A program made the position numbers and the translations under genes. A DNA stretch of 24,820 nt from Fructobacillus evanidus (lineage in GTDB: Bacteria > Bacillota > Bacilli > Lactobacillales > Lactobacillaceae): positions 1-24,820 of the forward strand of contig NZ_CAUZLM010000014.1 of the NCBI RefSeq assembly GCF_963580165.1. Reading direction: 5' to 3'. The notes beneath the pieces were generated by a model that was given only the letters and a program-made list of their open reading frames with translations, searched no databases and had not been told where the DNA came from. Positions within the stretch are counted from its first letter, which is position 1; every line of letters begins with the position of its first letter. Shown piece after piece: positions 14,479 through 22,729 of this stretch.

Positions 14479-15587
14479 GCGAGCTGTCCCTCAGCCATTT
14501 CCGTAATTATGATCAAACTGATTTGCATTTCCAAAGTGGCATTAACGTTTTTTTGGGTGAAAATGCCCAGGGAAAGACCAACCTCTTGGAAAGCATCTAT
14601 GCGCTAGCATTGGCCCGCTCTCACCGGACAAAAACCGATAAGGATTTGATTCAGTGGGGCCAAAAAGAGGCCAAAATTGCTGGGCGAATCAAAAATCGGT
14701 TTGGTCAAACTCCCCTTTCCCTTTCTTGGTCGGCTAAAGGTAAACAGGCTCGGGTTAATCATCTTGATCAATCCCGACTGTCGACTTACATCGGTCAGCT
14801 AAACGTCATTTTATTTGCTCCGGAAGACCTGGATTTGGTCAAGGGAGCACCGACGGTTAGGCGCCGTTTTATCGATATCGAGTTTGGACAAATGAACAAA
14901 CTCTATTTACAGCAAAGTAGCCAATACAAAAAAATTCTCAAAGATCGCAATGCCTACCTAAAGGCCTGGGCACAGGGTGGCCAGCGCGACCAGATTTTTT
15001 TAGATGTCTTAACTGAGCAGCTAATCGACGTCGCAAGTCAAATTATTTTGGCTCGGCAGAAATTTTTAACCAAATTAGAGGCCCAGGCAAATCAGATTCA
15101 TCAGGAAGTAGCAAGCCAAAAAGAGGTTTTAACCTTACATTACCAAACGGCGATTCCAGTTGAAGAGAATATGCAAAAAGACCAAGTACAAGAGGCCCTT
15201 TCGTTGGTCTTTGAGAAGAATGCCGATCGAGAAAAACGGCAAGGCACTACTTTGGCAGGACCACATCGAGATGATTTTATTATCGACGTGAACCAAGCCA
15301 ATGTGGCGGTTTTTGGGTCACAAGGACAACAGCGAACGGCAGCCCTGGCCTTAAAACTTGGTGAAATCGAGTTGATGCACCAAGAAACGGGTGAGTACCC
15401 CGTCTTGCTCTTGGATGATGTTTTAAGTGAGCTGGATGCCAACCGGCAAACGCACCTTTTAATGGCCATTCAAGACAAGGTCCAAACCTTTATCACGGCT
15501 CCTTCCCTAACAGAAGTAGCCCGTCAGTTGATTAAGGAACCAAAAATTTTTATCGTCAAAGCCGGTCATGTTCAAGTGGAAGAGTAG
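14469..15587 (+). CDS. recF: DNA replication and repair protein RecF
   Basis: A 372-residue SMC-like ATPase that loads RecA through RecOR at gapped DNA. Walker A GENAQGKTN is at about residues 30-38, with SHRT-K-D downstream, the signature QGQQRTAALALKLGE near 284-298 and Walker B YPVLLLDDVLSELD near 311-324. It starts with TTG inside the end of yaaA, where MELSELSLSHFRNYDQ aligns to the normal RecF N-terminus. The Shine-Dalgarno (CCAGG) is weak, so translation is probably coupled to yaaA. Length is normal. Confidence 0.96.
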   Translation: MELSELSLSHFRNYDQTDLHFQSGINVFLGENAQGKTNLLESIYALALARSHRTKTDKDLIQWGQKEAKIAGRIKNRFGQTPLSLSWSAKGKQARVNHLDQSRLSTYIGQLNVILFAPEDLDLVKGAPTVRRRFIDIEFGQMNKLYLQQSSQYKKILKDRNAYLKAWAQGGQRDQIFLDVLTEQLIDVASQIILARQKFLTKLEAQANQIHQEVASQKEVLTLHYQTAIPVEENMQKDQVQEALSLVFEKNADREKRQGTTLAGPHRDDFIIDVNQANVAVFGSQGQQRTAALALKLGEIELMHQETGEYPVLLLDDVLSELDANRQTHLLMAIQDKVQTFITAPSLTEVARQLIKEPKIFIVKAGHVQVEE

Positions 15588-15610
15588 CCATGATGGCGTA
15601 AAGGAGAATG

Positions 15611-17605
15611 ATGGCAGAGCAAGAGTATCCAGAAAATCAAGAAGTTGCCGCAGTAAATCCGGAAGAAGCAAGTCAAATGCATACGGATGCGGATGCCTAT
15701 AATGCGGACCAAATCCAAGTTTTGGAAGGCTTAGAGGCCGTTCGAAAGCGTCCGGGGATGTATATTGGGACAACGACGGCCCAAGGTTTGCACCACCTGG
15801 TTTGGGAAATTGTCGATAATGGAATCGATGAAGCCCTGGCCGGTTTTGCTAGCCATATTACTGTGACAATCGAGAAGGATAACTCCATTACCGTCACGGA
15901 TGATGGTCGTGGAATTCCGGTTGATATCCAGTCAAAGACGGGCAAGCCAGCCTTGGAAACCGTCTTTACGATTTTGCATGCCGGTGGAAAGTTTGGCGGT
16001 GGCGGTTATAAGGTTTCTGGTGGTCTTCACGGTGTTGGAGCCTCTGTTGTCAATGCCCTTTCAACGTCATTGGATGTCCAAGTTGTTCGTGATGGTCAAC
16101 TTTACTATATGGATTTTCAAACGGGTCATGTCAAAACCCCAATGACTAAAAAAGATGGGCCATTGCCAATCGAACGAGGAACAATCGTTCACTTCAAACC
16201 CGATGCTGACATTTTCCAAGAAACAACCGTTTATAACTATCAAACTCTGTTAACCCGTGTGCGAGAATTAGCCTTCTTGAACAAAGGGCTGCGGATTTCA
16301 ATCGAGGATAAGCGCTCGGATGAGCCACTGAAGGAATCTTTCCATTTTGAGGGTGGTATTAAGGAATACGTTTCTTTCCTTGATGAAGATAAGCAAGCTT
16401 TGTTTGACCAACCAGTCTATGTTGAAGGGGAAGAAAACGGCATCGTCGTTGAAGTTGCCTTGCAATATACAACGGGTGTCAAAGAAAATCTGAAAACATT
16501 TACCAATAACATCAACACCTATGAAGGTGGTACGCACGAGACTGGCTTTAAGACGGCTTTGACCCGAGTGATTAACGACTATGCTCGGAAGCAAAAGATT
16601 ATTAAAGAAGGGGCCGAATCATTAACCGGAGAAGATGTCCGGGAAGGTATGACGGCCATTGTTTCAATTAAGCACCCAGACCCTCAGTTTGAGGGGCAAA
16701 CAAAGACGAAGTTGGGTAATTCGGATGCTCGTCAGGCAACTGACCGGATGTTCTCTGAGACTTTTTCACGCTTTATGATGGAAAACCCAGCGGTCGCTAA
16801 GCAAATCGTTGAAAAGGGTTCACTGGCTCAGCGTGCCCGCCTATCAGCCAAACGGGCTCGCGAAATGACCCGAAAGCAGTCAGGCTTGGAAATTTCAAAC
16901 TTGCCTGGTAAATTAGCCGACAATACCTCAAAGGATCCTGAAATTTCAGAACTCTTTATTGTCGAGGGTGATTCCGCCGGTGGTTCTGCTAAGCAGGGTC
17001 GTAACCGCCTGACACAGGCTATTTTGCCAATTCGTGGAAAAATCTTGAACGTTGGGAAAGCAACTCTTGACCGAGTTTTGGCCAACGAAGAAATTCGTTC
17101 CCTCTTTACAGCCTTGGGTTCTGGTTTTGGGGATGACTTTAATGTCGAAAAGGCCAATTACCACAAGATTATTATCATGACGGATGCCGATGTCGATGGC
17201 GCCCACATTCGGACGTTGTTGTTGACGCTGTTCTATCGCTATATGCGTCCAATGGTTGATGCTGGCTATATTTATATCGCCCAGCCACCTTTGTACGGTG
17301 TTTCTTTGGGAAATTCCAAGAACATGACTTATTTGGATTCCGATAAAGAACTAGAAGACTATTTGGCTCAATTACCAAGTAATGCTAAGCCAAAGGTGCA
17401 GCGGTATAAGGGTCTTGGAGAAATGGATTACGACCAATTGGCGGATACAACGATGGATCCGGCTAACCGACGGTTGTTGCGGGTTGACCCGGCCGATGCC
17501 GAAGAAGCAGATGCTGTGATTGATATGTTGATGGGTGGCGATGTGCCACCACGGCGTCAGTTTATCGAGGATAACGCGGTCTTTGTTCAAGACCTCGATA
17601 TTTAA
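15611..17605 (+). CDS. gyrB: DNA gyrase subunit B
   Basis: A 664-residue ATPase subunit of gyrase, which introduces negative supercoils. The GHKL ATPase domain has EIVDNGIDEALAG (residues 66-78), DDGRGIPV (97-104) and GGGGYKVSGGLHGVGASVV (129-147). The TOPRIM domain carries EGDSAGGSAKQGRNR near 452 and DADVDGAHI near 525, supplying the metal-binding acidic residues. The C-terminus RRQFIEDNAVFVQDLDI is typical. Two adjacent ATGs lie at 15608 and 15611; the Shine-Dalgarno AAGGAG ends at 15606, so the second is better spaced. An acidic N-terminal extension of about 30 residues precedes the core. Confidence 0.98.
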   Translation: MAEQEYPENQEVAAVNPEEASQMHTDADAYNADQIQVLEGLEAVRKRPGMYIGTTTAQGLHHLVWEIVDNGIDEALAGFASHITVTIEKDNSITVTDDGRGIPVDIQSKTGKPALETVFTILHAGGKFGGGGYKVSGGLHGVGASVVNALSTSLDVQVVRDGQLYYMDFQTGHVKTPMTKKDGPLPIERGTIVHFKPDADIFQETTVYNYQTLLTRVRELAFLNKGLRISIEDKRSDEPLKESFHFEGGIKEYVSFLDEDKQALFDQPVYVEGEENGIVVEVALQYTTGVKENLKTFTNNINTYEGGTHETGFKTALTRVINDYARKQKIIKEGAESLTGEDVREGMTAIVSIKHPDPQFEGQTKTKLGNSDARQATDRMFSETFSRFMMENPAVAKQIVEKGSLAQRARLSAKRAREMTRKQSGLEISNLPGKLADNTSKDPEISELFIVEGDSAGGSAKQGRNRLTQAILPIRGKILNVGKATLDRVLANEEIRSLFTALGSGFGDDFNVEKANYHKIIIMTDADVDGAHIRTLLLTLFYRYMRPMVDAGYIYIAQPPLYGVSLGNSKNMTYLDSDKELEDYLAQLPSNAKPKVQRYKGLGEMDYDQLADTTMDPANRRLLRVDPADAEEADAVIDMLMGGDVPPRRQFIEDNAVFVQDLDI

Positions 17606-17637
17606 TTGTCGGTCGTGTTTGACGAGGAGTAAACGAA

Positions 17638-20214
17638 ATGCCAGAAGAAATGGATACTCGGATTCAAAATACGCATTTGTCCGAGCAAATGAAGACGTCA
17701 TTCTTGTCCTATGCCATGTCAGTAATTGTGGCCCGGGCGTTGCCTGACGTCCGCGATGGGATGAAGCCCGTTCATCGTCGAATCTTGTATTCGATGATTG
17801 AGCAAGGCAATACGCCGGATAAGCCCCATAAGAAATCAGCCCGTATTGTCGGGGATGTTATGGGTAAGTACCACCCTCACGGTGATTCAGCAATCTATGA
17901 ATCAATGGTCCGAATGGCGCAGGACTTCTCATACCGCTACTTGTTGGTAGATGGTCATGGAAACTTTGGTTCTGTCGATGGTGATAGCGCCGCTGCCATG
18001 CGATATACGGAAGCTCGTTTGTCGAAAGTGGCGATGGAAATGGTCCGTGACCTGAACAAGGATACGGTCGATTTTGTGCCAAACTACGATGGTGAAGAAC
18101 GCGAACCAGAGGTTTTGCCTGCTCGAATCCCAAACCTCTTGGTTAACGGGGCAACCGGAATTGCCGTTGGAATGACAACTAACATTCCAACGCACAACTT
18201 GGGTGAAGTCATTTCGGCCTTGCATATCTTGATGAACAATCCGGAAGCAACAACCGCTGATTTGATGGAAGCATTACCTGGTCCTGATTTTCCAACTGGT
18301 GGGATCGTGATGGGTAAGGCTGGGATCCGAAAGGCCTACGAAACTGGTCGTGGGACGATTACGATTCGGGCCAAGGTCGATATTGAAACGACAAAATCAG
18401 GTCGGGAGCAGATTATTGTAACCGAACTCCCCTATGCCGTGAACAAGGCGCGCTTGATTGAACGAATTTCGGAGTTAGCTCGCGATAAGAAGATTGAAGG
18501 CATTACCGGTATTCGCGATGAAACCGATCGTGAAGGCTTGCGAATTTCAATCGACGTTCGACGGGATTCTTCCGCCTCAGTTATTTTAAATAACTTGTAC
18601 AAGCAAACCCTTTTGCAGACTGGGTTTTCTTTTAACATGTTGGCCATCGACCATGGTGCCCCTAAGACACTGAGTTTGAAGGAAATCCTGGTTGCTTATC
18701 TGGACCACCAGCGTTCTGTTATTCGTCGTCGGACAAGCTTTGACTTAAAGAAGGCCGAAGCGCGGGCACATATCTTAGAAGGATTGCGCATTGCCCTCGA
18801 CCACATTGATGCAATCATCAATATTATTCGTTCATCCAAAACGTCTGATGAAGCCAAGACACGCTTGATTGAAGGCTATGACCTTTCTGATAAGCAGTCA
18901 CAGGCTATTTTGGATATGCGTTTGGTCCGGTTGACCGGTTTGGAACGCGATAAGTTAGAGGACGAATACCAAAAGTTGGTTGCTTTGATTGCTGATTTGA
19001 AGGATATCTTGGCTCACCAAGAACGAATCGATCAGTTGATTTATGACGAATTGCTTGAAATTCAAAATCGCTTTGGTGATCCACGCCGAACAGAATTGCA
19101 AGTCGGTGATGTTACCAGCATCGAAGACGAGGATTTGATTGAAGAAGAAGACGTTATTGTCACTTTGACTAATAACGGCTACATCAAGCGGGTGCCAGCG
19201 AGCGAGTTTAAGGCACAAAACCGTGGTGGTCGTGGTGTTCAGGGGATGAATCTGAATGATGAAGACTTTGTCGACCAGTTGGTGAACCTTTCAACGCATG
19301 ACTCCCTCTTCTTCTTTACCAACAAGGGAAAAGTCTATCGAATGAAGGGCTATGAAATTCCTGAATACGGCCGTCAGGCCAAGGGAATTCCTGTGATTAA
19401 TCTTTTGAACTTTGAAGAAGATGAAAAGATTCAAACCCTTCTTTCTGTGAATGGTAATCCGGCTGAAAGCCAGGATAACCTCTTCTTTGTCACTCGTAAG
19501 GGTATTGTTAAGCGCACACAGGTGCAAGACTTTGCTCATATTCGGACGTCCGGTTTGAAGGCATTGACTCTTCGCGACGATGATGAAATTTTGAAGGTTT
19601 TGCAGACAGATGGTTTGCAAAATATTGTGATTGCCACGATGAATGGTTACTCTGTCACCTTTGCGGAAGAAGCGGTCCGTTTAATGGGTCGTGGCGCCGC
19701 TGGTGTTCGGGGAATCAATTTGCGCGACGGGGATGAAGTTATCGGTGCCGATATCTTAATTCCGGATTCCAAGGTCTTTGTGATTAGTCAAAAGGGCTAT
19801 GGAAAGCAAACAGCTGCCACCGAATACCCTGTGAAGGGTCGTGGCGGTAAGGGAATCAAGACGGCAACCATTACCGAAAAGAACGGACCACTGGCCGGCA
19901 TGGTCACGGTTGATGGTGATGAAGACATTATGGTCACCACCGACCAAGGGGTCATGATTCGTTTCAGCGTTGATACGGTTAGTCAAACCAGTCGAGCAAC
20001 GCAAGGCGTTCGTTTGATTCGTTTGGAAGATGACAGTAAGGTAGCCACCTTAACGAAGCTGGAACCGGTTGAGATGGACGATGAGAGTCCAGAAGCTGCT
20101 TTGGCCGAAAGCCAGGAAGAAGCAGATAATAGCCAGTCCCCTGTTAGCGACCAAGTCAGTGACTTAGTTGCTCGAGCAGAGGCTGACCAAAACGATACAG
20201 ATTCTGATCAATAA
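17638..20214 (+). CDS. gyrA: DNA gyrase subunit A
   Basis: An 858-residue catalytic subunit. The breakage-reunion domain contains the quinolone-determining region GKYHPHGDSAIYESMVRMAQ (Ser about residue 84 and Glu about 88, the unmutated Gram-positive form) and the catalytic Tyr about 123 in AMRYTEARLS. The C-terminal beta-pinwheel starts with the GyrA box QNRGGRG at about 527-533, confirming gyrase rather than ParC. The last 50 residues form an acidic low-complexity tail (SPEAALAESQEEADNSQS). ATG at 17638 has the Shine-Dalgarno GAGGAG, 32 bases after gyrB. Transcription ends at the hairpin 20257-20298. Confidence 0.98.
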   Translation: MPEEMDTRIQNTHLSEQMKTSFLSYAMSVIVARALPDVRDGMKPVHRRILYSMIEQGNTPDKPHKKSARIVGDVMGKYHPHGDSAIYESMVRMAQDFSYRYLLVDGHGNFGSVDGDSAAAMRYTEARLSKVAMEMVRDLNKDTVDFVPNYDGEEREPEVLPARIPNLLVNGATGIAVGMTTNIPTHNLGEVISALHILMNNPEATTADLMEALPGPDFPTGGIVMGKAGIRKAYETGRGTITIRAKVDIETTKSGREQIIVTELPYAVNKARLIERISELARDKKIEGITGIRDETDREGLRISIDVRRDSSASVILNNLYKQTLLQTGFSFNMLAIDHGAPKTLSLKEILVAYLDHQRSVIRRRTSFDLKKAEARAHILEGLRIALDHIDAIINIIRSSKTSDEAKTRLIEGYDLSDKQSQAILDMRLVRLTGLERDKLEDEYQKLVALIADLKDILAHQERIDQLIYDELLEIQNRFGDPRRTELQVGDVTSIEDEDLIEEEDVIVTLTNNGYIKRVPASEFKAQNRGGRGVQGMNLNDEDFVDQLVNLSTHDSLFFFTNKGKVYRMKGYEIPEYGRQAKGIPVINLLNFEEDEKIQTLLSVNGNPAESQDNLFFVTRKGIVKRTQVQDFAHIRTSGLKALTLRDDDEILKVLQTDGLQNIVIATMNGYSVTFAEEAVRLMGRGAAGVRGINLRDGDEVIGADILIPDSKVFVISQKGYGKQTAATEYPVKGRGGKGIKTATITEKNGPLAGMVTVDGDEDIMVTTDQGVMIRFSVDTVSQTSRATQGVRLIRLEDDSKVATLTKLEPVEMDDESPEAALAESQEEADNSQSPVSDQVSDLVARAEADQNDTDSDQ

Positions 20215-20256
20215 TCAAAATCAAACACCGCAGTAGTGAAGGACAAAATATCTTTG

Positions 20257-20298
20257 AAGGTGCAAATCATTTTCGTCGAAATGATTTGCACCTTTTAT
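20257..20298 (+). terminator. gyrA terminator
   Basis: A perfect 16-bp stem, 20257-20272/20279-20294 (AAGGTGCAAATCATTT and its complement) with the loop TCGTCG, is followed by TT and an AT-rich stretch. It closes the recF-gyrB-gyrA transcript. Confidence 0.85.
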
Positions 20299-20329
20299 GT
20301 TAGTAAATTTATTTTGGAAAATGAGAAAG

Positions 20330-20358
20330 TTGACATTTTAAACTCATCAATATATAAT
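20330..20358 (+). promoter_or_regulatory. Consensus promoter of the amino-acid ABC operon
   Basis: The perfect TTGACA (20330-20335) and perfect TATAAT (20353-20358) are spaced by 17 bases. It is the strongest promoter in the window; output is presumably restrained by the leader that follows. Confidence 0.93.
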
Positions 20359-20392
20359 CATTTTAGATTAAGAGGAAAGAGGAGGACCACTC

Positions 20393-20446
20393 ATGCGAAT
20401 GTGTATGCAACGAACATATCGAGAACGTGATAAACACAAAAATTGA
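20393..20446 (+). CDS. Leader peptide, 17 residues (MRMCMQRTYRERDKHKN)
   Basis: ATG at 20393 follows AGAGGAGG at 7-base spacing and lies about 30 bases downstream of a consensus promoter. The peptide has Cys at position 4 between two Met and is Arg-rich afterwards. It ends at TGA 20444-20446, before the terminator of the same leader. A role as a sensing ORF for translation-dependent attenuation is inferred from the overlap of its codons with base-pairing segment B. Only one Cys codon is present, so the alternatives are sensing of Met or Arg. Confidence 0.6.
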   Translation: MRMCMQRTYRERDKHKN

Positions 20447-20551
20447 GAAGATGGTCCTCAAAAAAGTCACGCATAGATTTTCGTTGCATTGTTTGATAAT
20501 AGCTACCAATAGTATTAGATGACTTTCATGGAATGAATTAAGATGTGACTG

Positions 20552-20585
20552 AAAGGCAACTTCAATTTTTGGAGTTGCTTTTTTT
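20552..20585 (+). terminator. Attenuator terminator before the ABC operon
   Basis: GCAACTTC (20556-20563) pairs with GGAGTTGC (20571-20578) with one G-U pair, and seven T follow. It is placed between the leader ORF and the first permease, so read-through is needed for expression. Confidence 0.85.
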
Positions 20586-20639
20586 GTGGCCTTTTTTGGG
20601 GATACCGTTGATTCTCGTTGTGAAAATAGGGAGAATTTT

Positions 20640-21296
20640 ATGTCTTGGATATACATCCAACAGGCAATTCCGGCTTTCATTACCGGATTTTTCCTAACGT
20701 TAAAATTGGCAACCATTGGAATTATTGGTGCCCTTTTGTTAGGAATTGTTGCTGCTTTTTGCCTTTACTATCAAGTAATTGGCCACCAAGTATTGCGGGC
20801 TTATATAGCAGTCTCGCGAAATACGCCGTTGCTAATCCAGTTGTTTTTTATTTACTATGGCTTACCTGGCATTGGGCTAAAAATACCGGCCGAGCAGACA
20901 GCCATCATTGGCCTGATTTTTCTAGGTGGGTCTTATATGGCAGATGCCTTTCTGGGTGGTTTAGAGGCAGTACCTAAGATTCAGGTGGAATCAGGACAAG
21001 TGATTGGGTTAAGTACCTGGCAGCTGGCACGGTACGTTATTTTTCCGCAGGGAATTTTGTATTCATTACCAGCGATTGGCGCCAATATTATTTTTTTAAT
21101 TAAGGAAACGTCCATCTTTACGGTAATTGCGATTCCTGAGATTACCAATACGGCATTAGATCTAATTGGTCAGAATTATCGCAGCAATGAATATTTATTG
21201 ATGATGGTCGTTAGTTACGCGATTATTTTAATTCCCCTTTCGCTGGGACTTTCTTGGTTTGAAAGGAGGCTGCGCCGTGTTAACTTCAGCAATTAA
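20640..21296 (+). CDS. Polar amino-acid ABC transporter permease (1)
   Basis: A 218-residue HisMQ-type permease with about five membrane helices. The helix near residues 17-45 is followed by SRNTPLLIQLFFIYYGLPG (about 60-78), a hallmark of polar amino-acid permeases, and by the EAA-like coupling loop GLEAVPKIQVESGQVIGLST (about 103-122). It forms a heterodimeric channel with the downstream permease. The open frame extends to a GTG at 20586 inside the terminator; the ATG at 20640, with the Shine-Dalgarno AGGGAG, is the plausible start. Its end overlaps the next gene by 20 bases, a sign of translational coupling. Confidence 0.92.
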   Translation: MSWIYIQQAIPAFITGFFLTLKLATIGIIGALLLGIVAAFCLYYQVIGHQVLRAYIAVSRNTPLLIQLFFIYYGLPGIGLKIPAEQTAIIGLIFLGGSYMADAFLGGLEAVPKIQVESGQVIGLSTWQLARYVIFPQGILYSLPAIGANIIFLIKETSIFTVIAIPEITNTALDLIGQNYRSNEYLLMMVVSYAIILIPLSLGLSWFERRLRRVNFSN

Positions 21297-21960
21297 TCTC
21301 ATCCTTGCAGGAACCAACATTAACCGTCTAATTGAGGGATTAGGTGTGACGATTGAAATTTCGGTTTTGTCCATTTTCTTTGGCACAATTCTTGGTGGCT
21401 TTTTGGGTTTGTTGTGGTCGAACGTTACGGGGGCTGAACGAGGCTTTTTCCGCACTTATTTGGAAATTTTTCGAATCGTGCCAACGATTCCCCTGCTCTT
21501 TTTGTTTTATTACACCTTCCCACGGGATTTGAATTTAAATTTACCCGCCACGACAGTGAGCGTTTTGGTTTTCTCATTATGGTTTGGCGCTGAATTTTCA
21601 GATATTGTTCGTGCCGCTGTTCAATCAGTTGCTAAGGGACAAAAAGAAAGTGCCTATGCAATTGGACTGACGACTTGGCAGAGTTATCGCTATGTATTGC
21701 TGCCACAAAGTTTGGTCAATATCTTGCCAGCTTATATTAACTTGAGTACGCGGATTATTAAGACAACCTCCATCCTGTTATTGATTTCGGTGACGGAAGT
21801 TATTACGGTTGGGCAGCAAATTATAGAGGCGAATTCATCAAACCGTGCGGTGCCACTCATCGTATACGGTCTAATTGCCCTTTTTTATTTTTTAATCAAC
21901 GGCACCCTCACCTGGTTAAGCAAGAAAATTGAAAGGAAAGTCGTTGCTAATGACAGATGA
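21277..21960 (+). CDS. Polar amino-acid ABC transporter permease (2)
   Basis: A 227-residue HisMQ-type permease. The motif ERGFFRTYLEIFRIVPTIPL (about 49-68) and the coupling loop segment AAVQSVAKGQKESAYAIGLT (about 110-129) identify it. It starts with GTG at 21277, well spaced from the Shine-Dalgarno GAAAGGAGG, and overlaps the first permease. The gene ends KVVANDR, overlapping the ATPase start by 11 bases. Together with the first permease it would form the membrane pore of a cysteine or other polar amino-acid importer. Confidence 0.92.
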   Translation: MLTSAINLILAGTNINRLIEGLGVTIEISVLSIFFGTILGGFLGLLWSNVTGAERGFFRTYLEIFRIVPTIPLLFLFYYTFPRDLNLNLPATTVSVLVFSLWFGAEFSDIVRAAVQSVAKGQKESAYAIGLTTWQSYRYVLLPQSLVNILPAYINLSTRIIKTTSILLLISVTEVITVGQQIIEANSSNRAVPLIVYGLIALFYFLINGTLTWLSKKIERKVVANDR

Positions 21961-22690
21961 AATAATTCAAGCAAGTCACTTAAATAAAAAATTTGGCGAT
22001 AAGGCCGTTTTAAAAGACATTACCCTGACCATTCCCGAAAATAAGGTAACCGTGATTTTGGGTCCATCGGGTTCAGGAAAATCAACGTTAATTCGTACTT
22101 TTAATGGGCTCGAATCATTTGATAACGGTGACTTAGAAATTTTCGGTCAAAAGATCGACCCACGTGACAAAAAAGCCTTTGCGACAATCAAACACGAAAT
22201 TGGGATGGTTTTCCAAAGTTATGATCTCTTTCCGAATCGAACTGTGATGCAAAACATTACGTTAGGTCCTTTGAAAGTTCAGAAAAGAGATGAAACAGAA
22301 GTCTTAGACCAGGCAAGGCAGTTATTGGCCGAGGTCGGCTTACAAAAATTTGAAGATTATTATCCACGACAACTATCCGGTGGTCAAAAGCAACGAGTGG
22401 CCATTGTGCGCGCGCTGATTTTAAATCCGAAACTAATGCTCTTTGATGAAGTAACGGCTTCACTGGATCCGGAGATGGTTCGTGGAGTTTTGGAAATTCT
22501 CAAACAATTAGCAGAGCAAGAATTGACGATGGTTGTGGTCACCCATGAAATGAATTTTGCCAAACAAGTTGCTGACAAGGTCATCTTTTTGGATAGTGGC
22601 GAAATTGTGGAAGAACAAGACGGGCAAAAATTCTTTCAGAAACCACAAACTAAGAGAGCTCGTGACTTTTTGGACAGTATGTCTTTCTAG
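21950..22690 (+). CDS. Polar amino-acid ABC transporter ATP-binding protein
   Basis: A 246-residue ATPase of the GlnQ/HisP type. Walker A GPSGSGKST is at residues 38-46, the Q-loop is in GMVFQSYDLFPN, the signature LSGGQKQRVAIVRAL starts near 142, Walker B LMLFDEVTASLDP starts near 162, and the switch His is in VVVTHEM. The Walker B motif reads DEVTASLDP where most relatives have DEPTSALDP, still with the catalytic Glu. ATG at 21950 follows AAAGGAAAG at a somewhat long spacing and overlaps the permease end. It energises import by the two permeases encoded just upstream. Confidence 0.95.
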   Translation: MTDEIIQASHLNKKFGDKAVLKDITLTIPENKVTVILGPSGSGKSTLIRTFNGLESFDNGDLEIFGQKIDPRDKKAFATIKHEIGMVFQSYDLFPNRTVMQNITLGPLKVQKRDETEVLDQARQLLAEVGLQKFEDYYPRQLSGGQKQRVAIVRALILNPKLMLFDEVTASLDPEMVRGVLEILKQLAEQELTMVVVTHEMNFAKQVADKVIFLDSGEIVEEQDGQKFFQKPQTKRARDFLDSMSF

Positions 22691-22729
22691 AAATATGAAA
22701 CTTGGTATTGATTAATAAGGAAAAAAACA

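Larger units (their letters stand above)
20365..20585 (+). promoter_or_regulatory. Putative cysteine-responsive attenuator leader
   Basis: A leader of about 275 bases precedes the ABC operon. It holds a leader ORF (20393-20446) with a strong Shine-Dalgarno. Segment B, 20405-20414 (ATGCAACGAA), inside the ORF, is fully complementary to B', 20480-20489. Segment A, 20382-20389 (GAGGACCA, covering the Shine-Dalgarno), is fully complementary to A', 20452-20459. Further optional pairs are 20463-20469/20520-20526 and 20465-20470/20545-20550. The leader ends at the terminator 20556-20585. A ribosome stalled at the Cys codon (20402-20404) would mask B. The regulated gene set and the Cys codon fit cysteine control, but this is inference. 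Confidence 0.6.

Noticed and set aside
17860..17910. Quinolone-resistance change in GyrA
   Set aside because: The key positions read Ser and Glu (GDSAIYE), the normal Gram-positive state.
20586..20639. Longer start (GTG) for the first permease
   Set aside because: It overlaps the terminator tail and lacks a ribosome-binding site; ATG at 20640 is preceded by AGGGAG.
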